Shown here: positions 11,641-22,748 of the stretch, piece after piece
How positions within the stretch are numbered: position 1 is the stretch's first letter
How the letters are laid out: every line of letters starts with the position of its first letter
Assembly (NCBI GenBank): GCA_013399115.1
Contig: VXAA01003394.1
Location: 1 to 64,000, forward strand
Direction: 5' to 3'
From: Anseranas semipalmata
Taxonomy: Eukaryota > Chordata > Aves > Anseriformes > Anseranatidae
DNA: 64,000 nucleotides
Notes under the pieces: generated by a model
What the model saw: the letters and a program-made list of their open reading frames with translations, nothing else
Told to the model about the DNA's origin: nothing
Database searches by the model: none
Made by a program: the position numbers and the translations under genes

Positions 11641-11890
11641 TTTTTTACAGCCAAAATTCAGAAAGATTAAGGTAGGGATTCTCAGAAGTGATGAGTGCTG
11701 GGCTAAATTTGACCCTACCTGAATTAAGAGTCCCACTGGCTGCCTTGAGGGTAAGCTCAGGCAAATGCCAAGTGCTTTCAAAAACCCTGTGATACATGAT
11801 TTGCCCAGTGTGACACCAGCGGTCTGTGGGAGGGCTGAGAGTTTAATCCAGATCAACTGGCAACTAGATCAGTGTCTTAAAGGTATAAGA
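11640..11890 (+). repeat. Ancient SINE/MIR-like remnant
   Basis: The stretch 11798-11885 (gatttgcccagtgtgacac, then gagggctgagagtttaatcc, then agatcagtgtctta) follows the pattern of MIR-type elements: cttgcccaaggtcacac, gagctgggaattgaaccc, agtgcctta. The stretch before it (about 11675-11780) resembles another common amniote repeat with agtgctgggc and agagtcccactggctgcc. Both are highly diverged. Confidence 0.4.
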
Positions 11891-11901
11891 GGTATTCAAA
11901 G

Positions 11902-11922
11902 TTTTTTTTTTTTTTTTTTTTT
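11902..11922 (+). repeat. Poly(T) tract of 21 bases
   Basis: Uninterrupted T run. It could be the reverse-strand poly(A) of a retroposed fragment or slippage; no element was recognised beside it. Confidence 0.95.
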
Positions 11923-11929
11923 AACACAT

Positions 11930-13440
11930 ACAAATATTAAGAAGAGAGAGATGGGAAAGTCTACCCTATACAACAGCAATCTGTTGCACTGTTGACTGTC
12001 AGCCTGGCTTTCTGTGAAATGGAAACAGTCTTACATGAGTATGTGAGAATTTAAGTTTGTGTGGCATTAATTCCTAAAGAGATCCTGTGTATGTGTACAG
12101 GTGGATGCACTGAGGTGACTTGGTTTTTCATGGAATGTCTCAAAAGGAGTTGTTGGAAGAAAAAATTAGACTGCTTAAAATCTCATTTAACAGGCCTTTA
12201 GTTTATTCAGAAATATTATCTGAATGTTCAGGTGAACTTAAAGTAATGAAAAACCACAAATGTTTGCAAAGACGTCACCATAATAATTTAATCAATGAAA
12301 TTATGGACGTGACGTCATGGAGTTCTGCAAGGTTAAACATGCCTTCAGATAAAATGTTGCACTAGACTCTGTTCTTAACTATTTTGTGGCCATCCTGAAA
12401 AGAAAGCACTGCAGGCTATCCCCTTTAATCTCAATTTCTCATTGTCAGGCAGATTCTAACATATACAAACCTTTATAAACTCCTGTCAAATACATTTCTC
12501 CATTTAGCTTGGCAGTCACTGAATATATACCAACCATGACTTTTAGATGGTTGTGCTCCTAGGAACATTTGAAAAAAGTACTCCCAGTATAAATGAATGT
12601 TACAGAATTAAACTCACGTCACCATATTTTATTTATTTTATTTAAAGCATTTTTGTCAGTGCTATATGTAATTAAAGATGATTGTTATCTTTATACATAA
12701 TTAGCCTAGGATATCTTAGGCATTTTATTCACAAACAATAATAAAGCCCTGGTGCATACTTTTATCTAGCAAATCTAGTAGATAAAGGCCAATACAGTGT
12801 ACAAAGGGCTCCTTCTGGAGCCAGAGATGGCTATACATGTGGTTGGGAATGACAAACTGTACCTTTAGACTGCTGAAATATCTGCTACACCATGATCACC
12901 TAGAGGCCAGGATGTTTTATTTAACTCCAACTGACAGTTAAATGACTGCATTCTGGGACAAGAAACCAATCAGGGAAAATATAAAATTTCTCTGTCAGTA
13001 GTTCTCTACAAGATATCCTCAGGCGTTTATGTAAAATGGTCTGAATAGGAAACTTCATGCTTCAATTTTCCTGAACATATCAAATCATTTAATTGAACTG
13101 CCTGGTTTGGACTGCTTTGTCTTTAAGAGCAAATACAGAAACATGATATCATGTACATGAATCTCATGGTTGGAGAAGCTGTAAACTTTGAGTCAACAAG
13201 ATGTAAACAGCTACTGTTGCTTATGCTATTTATGGGGATAAATAGGTGCCTGGCACTCAGTGAAGGGATCCAATGTACAGATCTCATACTTCTCCAACTA
13301 GATGCAATGCTTAACCATTAAGTGTCCCAGTGATAAACAACCACATGAGAGATTTCTAGAGGGTCTTTCCAATTACTTTGGTGAGCAGTAGGTCAGGCCT
13401 TTATGGGGCTTTTCACTCAGGAAGTTTTAAGGAGGATCAC
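11930..13440. other. Gene-free intronic block with two CRE-like sites
   Basis: No coding sequence was seen. It holds the pair of CREB-type sites near 12270 and 12310, described separately, and AT-rich unique sequence. Confidence 0.4.
12270..12317. promoter_or_regulatory. Pair of cAMP-response-element-like sites
   Basis: AGACGTCA lies at 12270-12277 and a perfect palindromic CRE, TGACGTCA, at 12310-12317, 40 bases apart. TAATTTAAT and similar homeodomain cores lie between them. CpG-containing 8-mers of this kind are scarce in such AT-rich sequence, but no activity can be inferred from the sites alone. Confidence 0.4.
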
Positions 13441-13545
13441 CATCATCATCCCAATTACTGATGGAAAAACTGAGTCATGGAGTATCTCTGAGGTCACACA
13501 ACTGAACGTCAGTATAGTTTCTTAATAAGCAGTGATGTTGAAGAG
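13440..13545 (+). repeat. Ancient MIR-like SINE fragment
   Basis: The run ccaattactgatggaaaaac, tgagtcatggagtatctctg, aggtcacacaactgaacgtc follows the MIR core pattern of cccattttacagatgaggaa, actgaggcacagagaggt and aaggtcacacagct. Divergence is high and the boundaries are unclear. Confidence 0.5.
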
Positions 13546-13549
13546 TTTT

Positions 13550-16040
13550 TTTTCCACTTCAGGCTACTGTCCTGAAATTTGGCTTCCTGTATGAGTGAAG
13601 TGACATATCCTTATTGTGACCATTTCGGGAAGATGCTAAGGGGATTGCATATGCTCCTCCTGACAAGTCTAGTGAGCAGACTGAGGCCTTTGTAAACACT
13701 TCTGAGACATACTGTACATGAACAGAGGACACAGCAGATGAGGAAATTGTCTGTTTTGTTGTACCATCTGCTGATTTAGAAAGCCATGAACATGACAAAC
13801 AGCCAGAATCTGTTCTTTTTTTACTCGTCTGCTGAATGGTGCTGTTAGCATTGCATGAGCTGGAGTGTGGAAATGTTAAAAGTTGCAGGCATTGTTTAGA
13901 AGTAGAAGAATGATATATTACAGTATTGTGGTCAGACATGCATGAGGAAATGCCAGACTTTTACCACCTTCATGGCTGATTTTCACTGAATTGCAACAAC
14001 TCACCAAAATAGACCGAACATTAATGACATTAACACCTTTAGTTTAATCTCATGTTTTCTACTCCATATGCTGTTAGACTGGCAGAAAATCTGACCAAAG
14101 TAGTTTTTGTGATTGCTAACAACAACAACAAGAACAAAAATGTAGAGAGCATTAATATATCCATTTTTATATATACTTTTGTGCAGTAGAAGAAATTTTG
14201 AATAAATATTATTTGTTCATAAGAAATAATAGTGTAACCAATTAAAATTACACCTTGGTTTCTTTTGCATGAGTGATGCTTTCCACTTTGCTTCAGTAGT
14301 GTGAATGATTGTACCCATGATGTAGGAGCCTGCTGCAGTTAGGTCATCTAATGTTTTTACATTCAGCTTGTACTTCATTAATTACATTAACATGTTTAAG
14401 GAATAACAAAGGTGTAGGTTATCCGGTGTTTGCAGGACTTTATGGTCACTTAGTGCCTTTTTATTCTTTATTTGCTATGATTTCCAGTGACAGCATATTG
14501 CATATTGTTCAGACTATCAGTTAAGAGAGACCTGAGAATAAGAGTAAGATCTGTTTCCAGTTGTATATTGGTGTTTTGTTTGCTGCTGGAGAGAAAAAAC
14601 TGAAAGGCATTTCTAATCTAATGCCATAACTTCATAATGAAGACTGAATTTCTGTAAATATTCTTTAGGGTGTCTAAATTTAATGTCTTTTGATGCAAAA
14701 AATACATTGTAAATATCTGTCTCTTTATTCGTTATTTGTATATTCTCAGTCACTGCACGTATAACGCGTTCTTCCTTTCTGGCATGTTGTGGTGTTAAGG
14801 TAAAAAGGTGCTTTTCCTTACGGCTTTTGCAGATTTTATGATGGGCTTTGCATTTTTTCTTCTTGTTTTGAAGGATATGCTGCTTATGCCCATACATATA
14901 TAAGATCTCTATTTCTGAGTCTTTGTCCTCCTTCCTAAGTTCTTTTGGTTCAATCTGGATATTTATTCTTCGCTAATGGATATCATTATTTTACTTTTTC
15001 CTCTGGATACATCCTGTTCAGCTGCTCTTGTTATTTGAAAGCATTTTTCAGGGCTTAAGTTCTCTTCTGTTTCATAGCCAATACTGTCTTTAAGTAGGGA
15101 ATCTTAATACCTTCAAAATTATTTGTGCCCATAGCTCTCTAATCTTAGCATCTAGTCTCACTTTAGTTTTTGGATTTTGATTATGGTAGTCCCAAATAGC
15201 CAACAAACTATTACTCCAACAAACACAACTACAGAAAAGCCCAGCTTTTCTCTACAGTATTCATTTGTTTTGGGCCTTTGTCACTAATTCTAGTCTTCCC
15301 AACACTATTTCTAGCAAAGCTGACTCACTCTTTCCTCATTTTTTTCCCCTCCAACAACAAAAAAAAAAAACTCCCACTTTTTCAGTTTCATGGTGAGTTC
15401 TATTCACAGGCCCAGTTGCCATATTTGTGCAAGCTTTTTTTGTTTGCCAGGAATTCAGGATCTGTGGTATTCTGGTACTCTTTCACTGTTCTTTTTTGGT
15501 CTACATATTAATCAGCCATTATCTCTTCCTCAAAATTTTGCTAGACAGACTTGCCACCATGTTTCACATTGTACTTTTTGGCAGTCATAGTAGGCAGAAA
15601 GCATCTTCTAAAGCTGATTTGTGAGAACTCTTCTCACAAGTGTTGCAGATCCAGCTGGCACCCAAATCACGGGCAACAAGATTGGTTTCCTTTGCCAAAT
15701 GCTTTTCTCCTTCAGCCTTTGTCCATCTCTGTCTATGCAGCTTGCTATAGCTAGATCCCTTTAGTAAAGAATGCTTTGTACTCAACATTCAGATACTATA
15801 ATGCAGAGAAGTGCAGTTGGTACAGACATTGACTCTTATTTTTTCATCATGCTAATTCTACTACATCAACAAGTGCTTTCAAAATTAGGATCAAGCTTTA
15901 TGTAGGGCTTTGGAAGAGGCAGCAACATGGCACTGAGTAGAAATGCTTCTGGGAATTACATCTGAGAAGATAACGGGGAGCAATATATTGTAGCAAGTGG
16001 ATTTTACGCTTTGTCTTTTGATTTCTTTTCACTTACAATG
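13550..16040. other. Gene-free intronic block
   Basis: Short open frames only (up to 126 codons, at 13559-13939 on the - strand, without resemblance or splice context). An (AAC)n tract lies at about 14118-14137. The region 14900-15560 is T-rich. Nothing else was recognised. Confidence 0.4.
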
Positions 16041-16520
16041 AAGCATGGCAATCTAGTCTGTAGGTGCTTGATACATTGACCATACTGGCCCAATTCTCAC
16101 CTGGGGGGAAGGGACAAGATAGAAGAGAAATAATACATTTTTGGAAGCATATGCTGAGGAGTCAAAGAAGACCTACAATTTCCATCCCACTGTGGAAAGA
16201 ATGGCTGTTTCTTATCATGAAAAGGTGGAGGTCTTCAATGTGTTTCCCTTTGCAAAGAAGCATCACTTTGGTCTTGTCTGCATTCAGTTTGATCCATCTG
16301 TTCTTCATTTAAGAGCTAATTTCCTGTAGTTATTCTGATGTTTTATAGTGATGATAGTTGCATCAGAAAATGAGATAAATAGTAGATTGTCAGCAACATA
16401 CTGTTAGCAATTGAACACATGCCATATCACTCTCTCTCTCAGCAGTCTCATGTAGATAGATGTAGATTATATGGATCCCTGTGGGATCCTGAAGGTGAGG
16501 ACCTTGGAAGAAGGGGCTCA
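16040..16520 (-). mobile_element. Degenerate L2-like (CR1/L2 superfamily) LINE reverse-transcriptase fragment
   Basis: On the reverse strand, 16489-16473 encodes FRIPQGSI, the PQGS motif of non-LTR reverse transcriptases. About 90 bases later there is QYVADN at about 16400-16385, a decayed form of the catalytic QYADDT box, followed by LLFISFSDATI. After a run of stops, a stretch resembling KLNPDKTEVLL and GNTLKTSTF appears at about 16300-16220. The motif order and spacing fit L2-type LINEs better than avian CR1, whose box is FADDTKLGG. The fragment is heavily mutated and dead. Confidence 0.6.
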
Positions 16521-16842
16521 TACCCACCACCTTTTTCTGAATTACATGTAGAACATGAAATGCAATACTACTGGGTTGCTAGGACTGTGTAATAGAGGAT
16601 TCAGGTGTCTGACAACAGGAATCTGGAGATTACAGTTCCATGGTTGGTGGAAGTTTTATAAATGCCCCCAGGAAGTTGTCAGAATTTCCATCTGTAGTTT
16701 GTATACCACTAGGAGTCCTGGTTCCTCTAGTCCTTTGCCTCACAATACATATGGATATACTCAAAAGTTCTCATTTCTTGATGGAACATCTCCTGCATGT
16801 GACATTGAGGACACAGGACCCTCCCTCCATGTTGTCTTTACC

Positions 16843-16858
16843 TTTTTTTTTTTTTTTT
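16843..16858 (+). repeat. Poly(T) tract
   Basis: Run of 16 T bases. Confidence 0.9.
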
Positions 16859-16859
16859 A

Positions 16860-19686
16860 ACTTCTGGTATTTATCTTGGTCTGTTATTAGTGGTGTTCTG
16901 GTATCTATCCTGGGTCTTCTGAGTGCTAGCTGTGCTAGGATAGGGGTGGCATTGAATTATGTCTTGGTGATGCAAAACGTCCAGGTGTTTCATCTGAAAG
17001 GAGAGTACAGGTATGTTTTTTTTTCTAACCAGAAACTTTGTATTTGGCAGCAAGAACTTCTTGTCCTAAACAATTGGCTGCAAATACCAACTTTTGGTGT
17101 TTATTCTAATGTGTGGCGTTCTGGGAAGGTGACTCCTCAATCTAGTCATACCAAGGATTTAGAAAGATAACACAAGACAGCACGTGAGGTTTTGGACAGG
17201 TCTGACGTACCTGTTTTTTTAGATTCCCGTGGCCTAGAACCGTTGTACAAAGTAGTCTCTAAGATTTCAGTGCTGGGCCCTTATACGGGATTTAAGAGCA
17301 GGCAGGTAGTGTTGGAGTGACAGTCTGTGGCCAGAATACTGAGGTGGTATTTCTTCTAATTTTTTAAGACTACTTTGCTGACAGGAGAAAGCAGCAGACA
17401 GTTACCAGGTGGCACACACCAGAGATGCAATGTAGGGGTGTAATGGCAGGGGTGCAGAGCTATGGCTTCTCCAGCAGAATGGGAGGCAAAAGAGTTGGTA
17501 GGTTATAAAAACAAAACAGAATCTCCTCATCTCTTTAAAGCTGTGAACAACTTATCTCCTCAGTTTTGATCCCTTTTCGTTTCTGGATGTAACAGCTTCT
17601 GCATCTGACATTGAGACCACAGACACTTCTTCCACATTTTCTTATAATCAAATTTTCACTGGGAATGTGTACATCATGATGTGATTGATAGTTTTTAGGA
17701 CTATTGATAATGCTACTGTAGTGATTAAATATGAAGAGTAATTGACACCATTCATTTTTGATGTTTTGTATAATACGAAGATAATTTGATAGGACTCAAT
17801 TATGGAGACAGATGCTTTTGCACGTCAAGTCAAGCTGTCTGGATTAAAACTCTGGGGGTAAGCATGGGAAAGATTAATGGTTTCAAAATATGTGGACAAG
17901 CCTTACCTCTTGAACAGGCCAAGACCAATCCCTATATTCAGATGTTTTCACTGCAGGCAGGATATTTGAAATGCAAATACTATAGCAGAGGCCTACCTCT
18001 AATAAAGGCAAAATTTGAAGAAACGACCACCTTAAGAAGTAATTTGGCATTACAAATCAGTAATCATGCTTAGCAAATCTCTGCCCACTATGGACTGGAA
18101 GCAGTGTAGTCAGCACAGTTCTAATGCCAGTGATTCACTTTCATGTGTAAAATGGACACATACATGGATACATACACATTGTCTGCATTGCCAGAAAAAC
18201 TAAGCCTTTTCTACCAACAAGTTTGCTGTTTATCAGATGCAAACAAATTTTAGTGTAGAATTGTCATGAATTAATTTGTCTATCCTGCAGGTTTATCTAT
18301 GGTTGTCCAAAGATTCATCCTATTTCATTTATATCAGTAATTTATCAAGTTTATCCTTCTGCCCCTGATTCTTATCTGAAATTTCAGCATACTAAGCTGT
18401 GATATGGTATATGTGATATGGTTGTGGTGAAATTCCTTTCTAAAAAAATGTTAAACTGTCATGGTTTACATCGATATATGTGTGGTTATAGAACAAGACA
18501 TTGTTGCTAAAGCTGAGTGAACAATTTACTATTAATATAATTCATTAAGGATCAGAATGAGTCTTTAGGTTCAGAGAGAGCATGGGGTAAATTGTGAATG
18601 AGTATGTTGCCACTTTGACTGCATAAGTGAAGCATTATTCTTTCCTTGCGCTCCTCCTTCTCTGCTGATTAACACAAAGGAAGAGAAAAGCCACGAATCC
18701 TTCCTCCTTTCCTCCAGGTAGGTAGGTGAGGGAGAAATGGTTGCTCTGCTCTGTTTAGATGAATCATTGTCAGAATAGGTTCCGTATGACTACATGAAAG
18801 CCGGAGAGCTCGTTTCTTACTCCCCTGGGTACCAGCAGATGTGCAGATGTGTGCAGAGGGGTGCAGTCCAAGACATATGCCCTCGTTATGGCTAGGAAGA
18901 CATCACAAATAGTGCCAGTTTTCCTTACTTTTAAGTATTCATTAGAAAGCTTGAAGAAACTAACTCTGAACTTCATGAACTGCCATTATATCTAGCTCCT
19001 TATAGAAAACCTCCGACGTTTTCTGAGTGCGTGGCAGACCATTTGAATTACAACATTTTTATTTATTTAGCTGTTTTCTCTGTCTGGAAAGCTCTTTCAG
19101 TGTAAGAGACTCTTCAAACAGAGGAGTAATAACTCACAGGATGCATAGAAGAATAAAGATTCACAGATTTTCACCAATTGCCTGAAACCACGTAAATAAT
19201 GAAAAATATAAAATTATAAATTGTTTTCCATTAAAAAATGTGTTCAATTTATTTAGCTATCTATATTTGTAGGCTGTTATGTGCACCCCCACACTTACAC
19301 TGACACATATACACACTTGGTAAGTTTCTAGTTGTACAATTAAGGGTTTCAAGAAAAATGTGTCCTATTTACTGCTTAGCTGTGTGACCAATGCAGAAGT
19401 GTAATAAAAACTTCAAAGTTCCTATCCTCTTTTATTACTGAAGAAAGTAGATCAGGATGATAACAGTTGGCTGCAAAAAGAAATTGTATTTTCAGCATAA
19501 AAATAGTGCTATTGTTTAGTAAGCTATACTACTTAAATGTATTAGGATGGTATACTGGCTTGTCCTGGATGGTTTTATTCTTTTTCCTTAAAAATATCTT
19601 TCATTTCCACCTCCCAGTAAGAAGGAAGGTATGTTTCCCATTGAAATATGAAGTGAGTTTGTTTTTCACTTTTGCCTTTTATATAG
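16860..19686. other. Intron just upstream of the first SIM1 exon in the window
   Basis: No credible coding sequence. The 176-codon open frame at 16640-17170 crosses the poly(T) tract and codes a hydrophobic, low-complexity product, so it is not supported. The polypyrimidine tract and acceptor of the exon lie at about 19660-19686. Confidence 0.45.
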
Positions 19687-19852
19687 GGATACTGAATATA
19701 AAGGACTACAGCTCTCCTTGGATCAGGTCACAGCTACCAAGCCGGCATTCTCATACGCAAATTCAACTCCGACCATAACGGATAATAGAAAGGCAAGCAA
19801 ATCTCGCCTCTCGAGCACAAAGTCAAAATCAAGGACATCACCATACCCACAG
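19687..19852 (+). CDS. SIM1: SIM1 coding exon (third from last): end of PAS/PAC region, nuclear localisation segment
   Basis: The exon is bounded by a pyrimidine-rich acceptor ending in atatag (19681-19686) and a donor gtagtt at 19853. Its first base completes a codon split with an exon outside the window, and 55 whole codons from 19688 follow, ending in phase 0. The translation starts [13 protein letters not shown], the junction between the PAC motif and the SIM C-terminal region, and ends with the basic-serine stretch [18 protein letters not shown] followed by PYPQ. That stretch corresponds to the annotated nuclear localisation signal of human SIM1 (about residues 368-387). SIM1 is a nuclear bHLH-PAS factor that heterodimerises with ARNT/ARNT2 and specifies hypothalamic neuroendocrine neurons. 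The family assignment rests on the near-complete match of all three exons to vertebrate SIM1; SIM2 diverges strongly here. I see no frameshift or stop. The bHLH and PAS domains lie on exons upstream of this window. Confidence 0.95.
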
Positions 19853-22459
19853 GTAGTTGTCTCTGGAAAACAAAATTAAATCTTTTTGAATATCTTGATT
19901 TTGACTTCTATTTACCCAAGTAATTAGAATGGTCCGAAGAACATGTTACTCAAAGGGAATAAAGGATGACAAGTTATAAGATCTTGAGACAGGAATAAGT
20001 TTCTTTAAACTGTTTCTAAAAAGCTGGAAACAGTTATGTTTCAGCATGCATAATAAATCATCATCAACAACAGTAACAGCGCAGGGCTCAGAGTTAATGA
20101 GGAGTGGACAGAAGGACAAGTGAAAATGTTGCTTTGGAAATACTTGGTTTGTGAGGACTGTGAGTTTTGCCATTTGAGAAAACTTGCTTTATCTTACTCT
20201 TTGATATTTCCAACATATCTAGAAATTTGCCAGATGTTTGACAGCAGTTTAACATTGAAATGTTAGTCAAAAGGAGTGAATTTTGAGGAGGAAAGCAGCA
20301 AGCTAGCTAGCTGAATTAGAACAAGACAGCTTTTCTGTGTACTAAGTTTTGAAAGGGAGAAAGTACTGGTAGGTGGCCATTGGTATCAGCAGACTTTAAT
20401 TTCCCAGATTTCATTTTCAGGCCGCATCTTTTAGGAACATGTCCCTGATTGTAGAATGGACCAGATTCAATCGGGTCTCTAACCTGCAGCTTGCCTTAAC
20501 ACATCTATGCAACTGATCTCTGCAGAGAGTGCCACAGCATTTGCATACTTACATTGTCAACCATTTAGCTCAAATAAATCTGGTCTGTCGAACTAACCAT
20601 TATGTTTGCTAAAAAATTATGCAGGTCTTACAGCCCTTATTCCACCACACAATGGATATAAATGTATGCATTCATGATGTAACATTGCAAAGCTATATAT
20701 TTTTAAAGCATCTGGGTCAATATTGATCCAATAATGCCTTGAGTTTCTCTGTTCTAAACTGACCTCAGTAAGTGTACGATGTCAGCCCATGTGTCTACAT
20801 CGTTTCCTTCCTTTCCTCAAAAGTACCATGGGTAAGAGTTTCAAATGAATGTCATCTGCTTTTGATACAGGAAATATTTAATTGAGCACCTAGATAGGAA
20901 CTCAGATGCTTAATTTTAAGAATCTAAATTTGCCAGAGGTTGTTACGGCTATTGTCATTTTAGCATTTGTTCACACATTTCTGTGGGTTATTAAAGAATA
21001 GCCCTTCCTCTTGAATACACTACAACAAACAATTGTAATAGAACTGGTCTAAAGAATCAGGAAAGACACTTACAATTAATTCTAAATTATATTTTTAAGA
21101 TGGCTGTCTTTGATTTATTGAAATTACTCTTTGTTTCTCCTTGTATGGTCCTTTCAGAAGTCCTCCTTTGCTAGCAGGACAATCCCAACTGAAGACCTGT
21201 CATCCTCCCAACCCAATTTGCTTTCTGAAAGTGTGACTTTCATCAGTACCACTTCATTCCCTCTGCCACCAGAAAAACTCTTGAACTAGCAGTGCAGTGT
21301 TGAGACTGCTGGTTTATCAGGGACTGCTGTCTGAAAGCTGAGGATGTTTAGTCTCCAGTTTCATTTTGCATCCTCATTACCAGCTGCCTGGTAGTAAAGT
21401 CACAGATTTCGTCATTCATAAAGAAGCAACAGTACTAGTTGCCAGTATCTTGAAAAATGGTCATACCGTTCATTGTAGCACATCACCACAAGCAACGCTG
21501 GCAGCTTGGCTTTGCATCCCTCTCATCCTTCTCAACCACTGAATAAACTGTTGAAAGACTAAGAAAAGCTGTTATAAAGAACATACAGCAGGTGGTATGG
21601 CCTGTGTCCCTCAGTCTCCAGCCCACATAATTTGCCAGTCAGTTGCGGAGAATTAAAGTGCGACTCAAAAAACATGGCTGGAAAGTGAGAGTGTGAGTTT
21701 TGTCATACAAAGGAGCCTGGTTTTTGGTGGAAGAAGAAAGCAGGAAATTCATTAGTAAAGTAACGGCAGTGAGCAAAGGTATTTCTCAAAGTTAAGGTCA
21801 CCTAAGAGTTTTTAAATGTATAGTTTTTTTTTTTTTCCTCTTAATATTTAGTTTGCTTCTTCACTCTTGATGAGAAAAGGGAATCATATGCTTTATTGGG
21901 TGATGACTGAGAATCCAGTCCCTTGCCAGCTGTGTGCCCCTAGGATAGCTACATGAGATGTGAGCTGCAAGAAAACCACATCAATAAATTTCAGTTGAAT
22001 ATTCACCACTAGGGCAAAAGGGGGGTGTTTTGGTCACCTAAGACAATGTTAATTCTCTTTTTTCTTCAAACCTAATGTAAAACCAGACATAATGCAATAT
22101 GGTGTTTGTAGACTCTTTCACTGAGCTCATTAAATTGGAGGCACTGATCAGCATCTGATTAACACCGACTGACCTTAGCACAGTGGGCTTGTAGGTTCTG
22201 TGAAACCCATCCCACGCAGAGAAAGAGCGAGCAGAGAGGAAAACAACTCAAAATTCATGACACAGCTCTAGGATTTGCCAAAACCCATTGAACAGTGCTC
22301 TTCTAGTTCTGTCCTACCAGAGAGGAGGAGAGCTGAAAGAGGAGATGAAAAAATAGGAGAGATGAAGACTTGATAGAGATATGCAGAAAAAGGAAATTGT
22401 GAGTTGGTTAAAAGATGTCTGCAGTCTTCCCCCAGAATAATAACCATTGTGAGGGGCTC

Positions 22460-22532
22460 CCAAAATGAGGCCCTGGACCTCATTTATTTTGTATTCCAAA
22501 AATCTAGCCCTGGACCTCATTTATTCTGTACA
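22460..22532 (+). repeat. Imperfect tandem duplication of a 36-37 bp unit
   Basis: Unit one (22460-22495) and unit two (22496-22532) share ccctggacctcatttatt exactly and begin with ccaaaa. The differences lie mainly in the first dozen bases, and there is one T/C change near the end. Confidence 0.9.
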
Positions 22533-22733
22533 CAGGAAATAGCAACAAGATTGGAAAAACATTTTAATTGTGATCATCTGAACAACTGCTTTGGAGTTTA
22601 ATCTCCCATTAATGATGATTGTTTGAAGAAAATATTTGAAATTGTCTGTTGTCTGCCTCTAATGGAAATGCTTTATGGTCAATCTGGATAAACTTTTTTG
22701 CTTCATATCTCATCTTGATTCTTGGATAAAGAT

Positions 22734-22748
22734 TATATATATATATAT
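22734..22748. repeat. (AT)n microsatellite
   Basis: Alternating TA over 15 bases. Confidence 0.9.

Noticed and set aside
14118..14137. Short AAC-type tract as a possible CRISPR-like or satellite array
   Set aside because: It is an ordinary microsatellite in vertebrate intron sequence; there are no spaced repeats.
16950..16970. Codons reading NYVL, as in the end of the SIM1 PAS/PAC exon
   Set aside because: The preceding codons do not match SIM1 (expected HCIVSV before it) and no donor fits the required split codon, so it is a chance match.
16640..17170. 176-codon open frame
   Set aside because: It crosses a poly(T) tract, its product is hydrophobic low-complexity, and no homology or splice context supports it.
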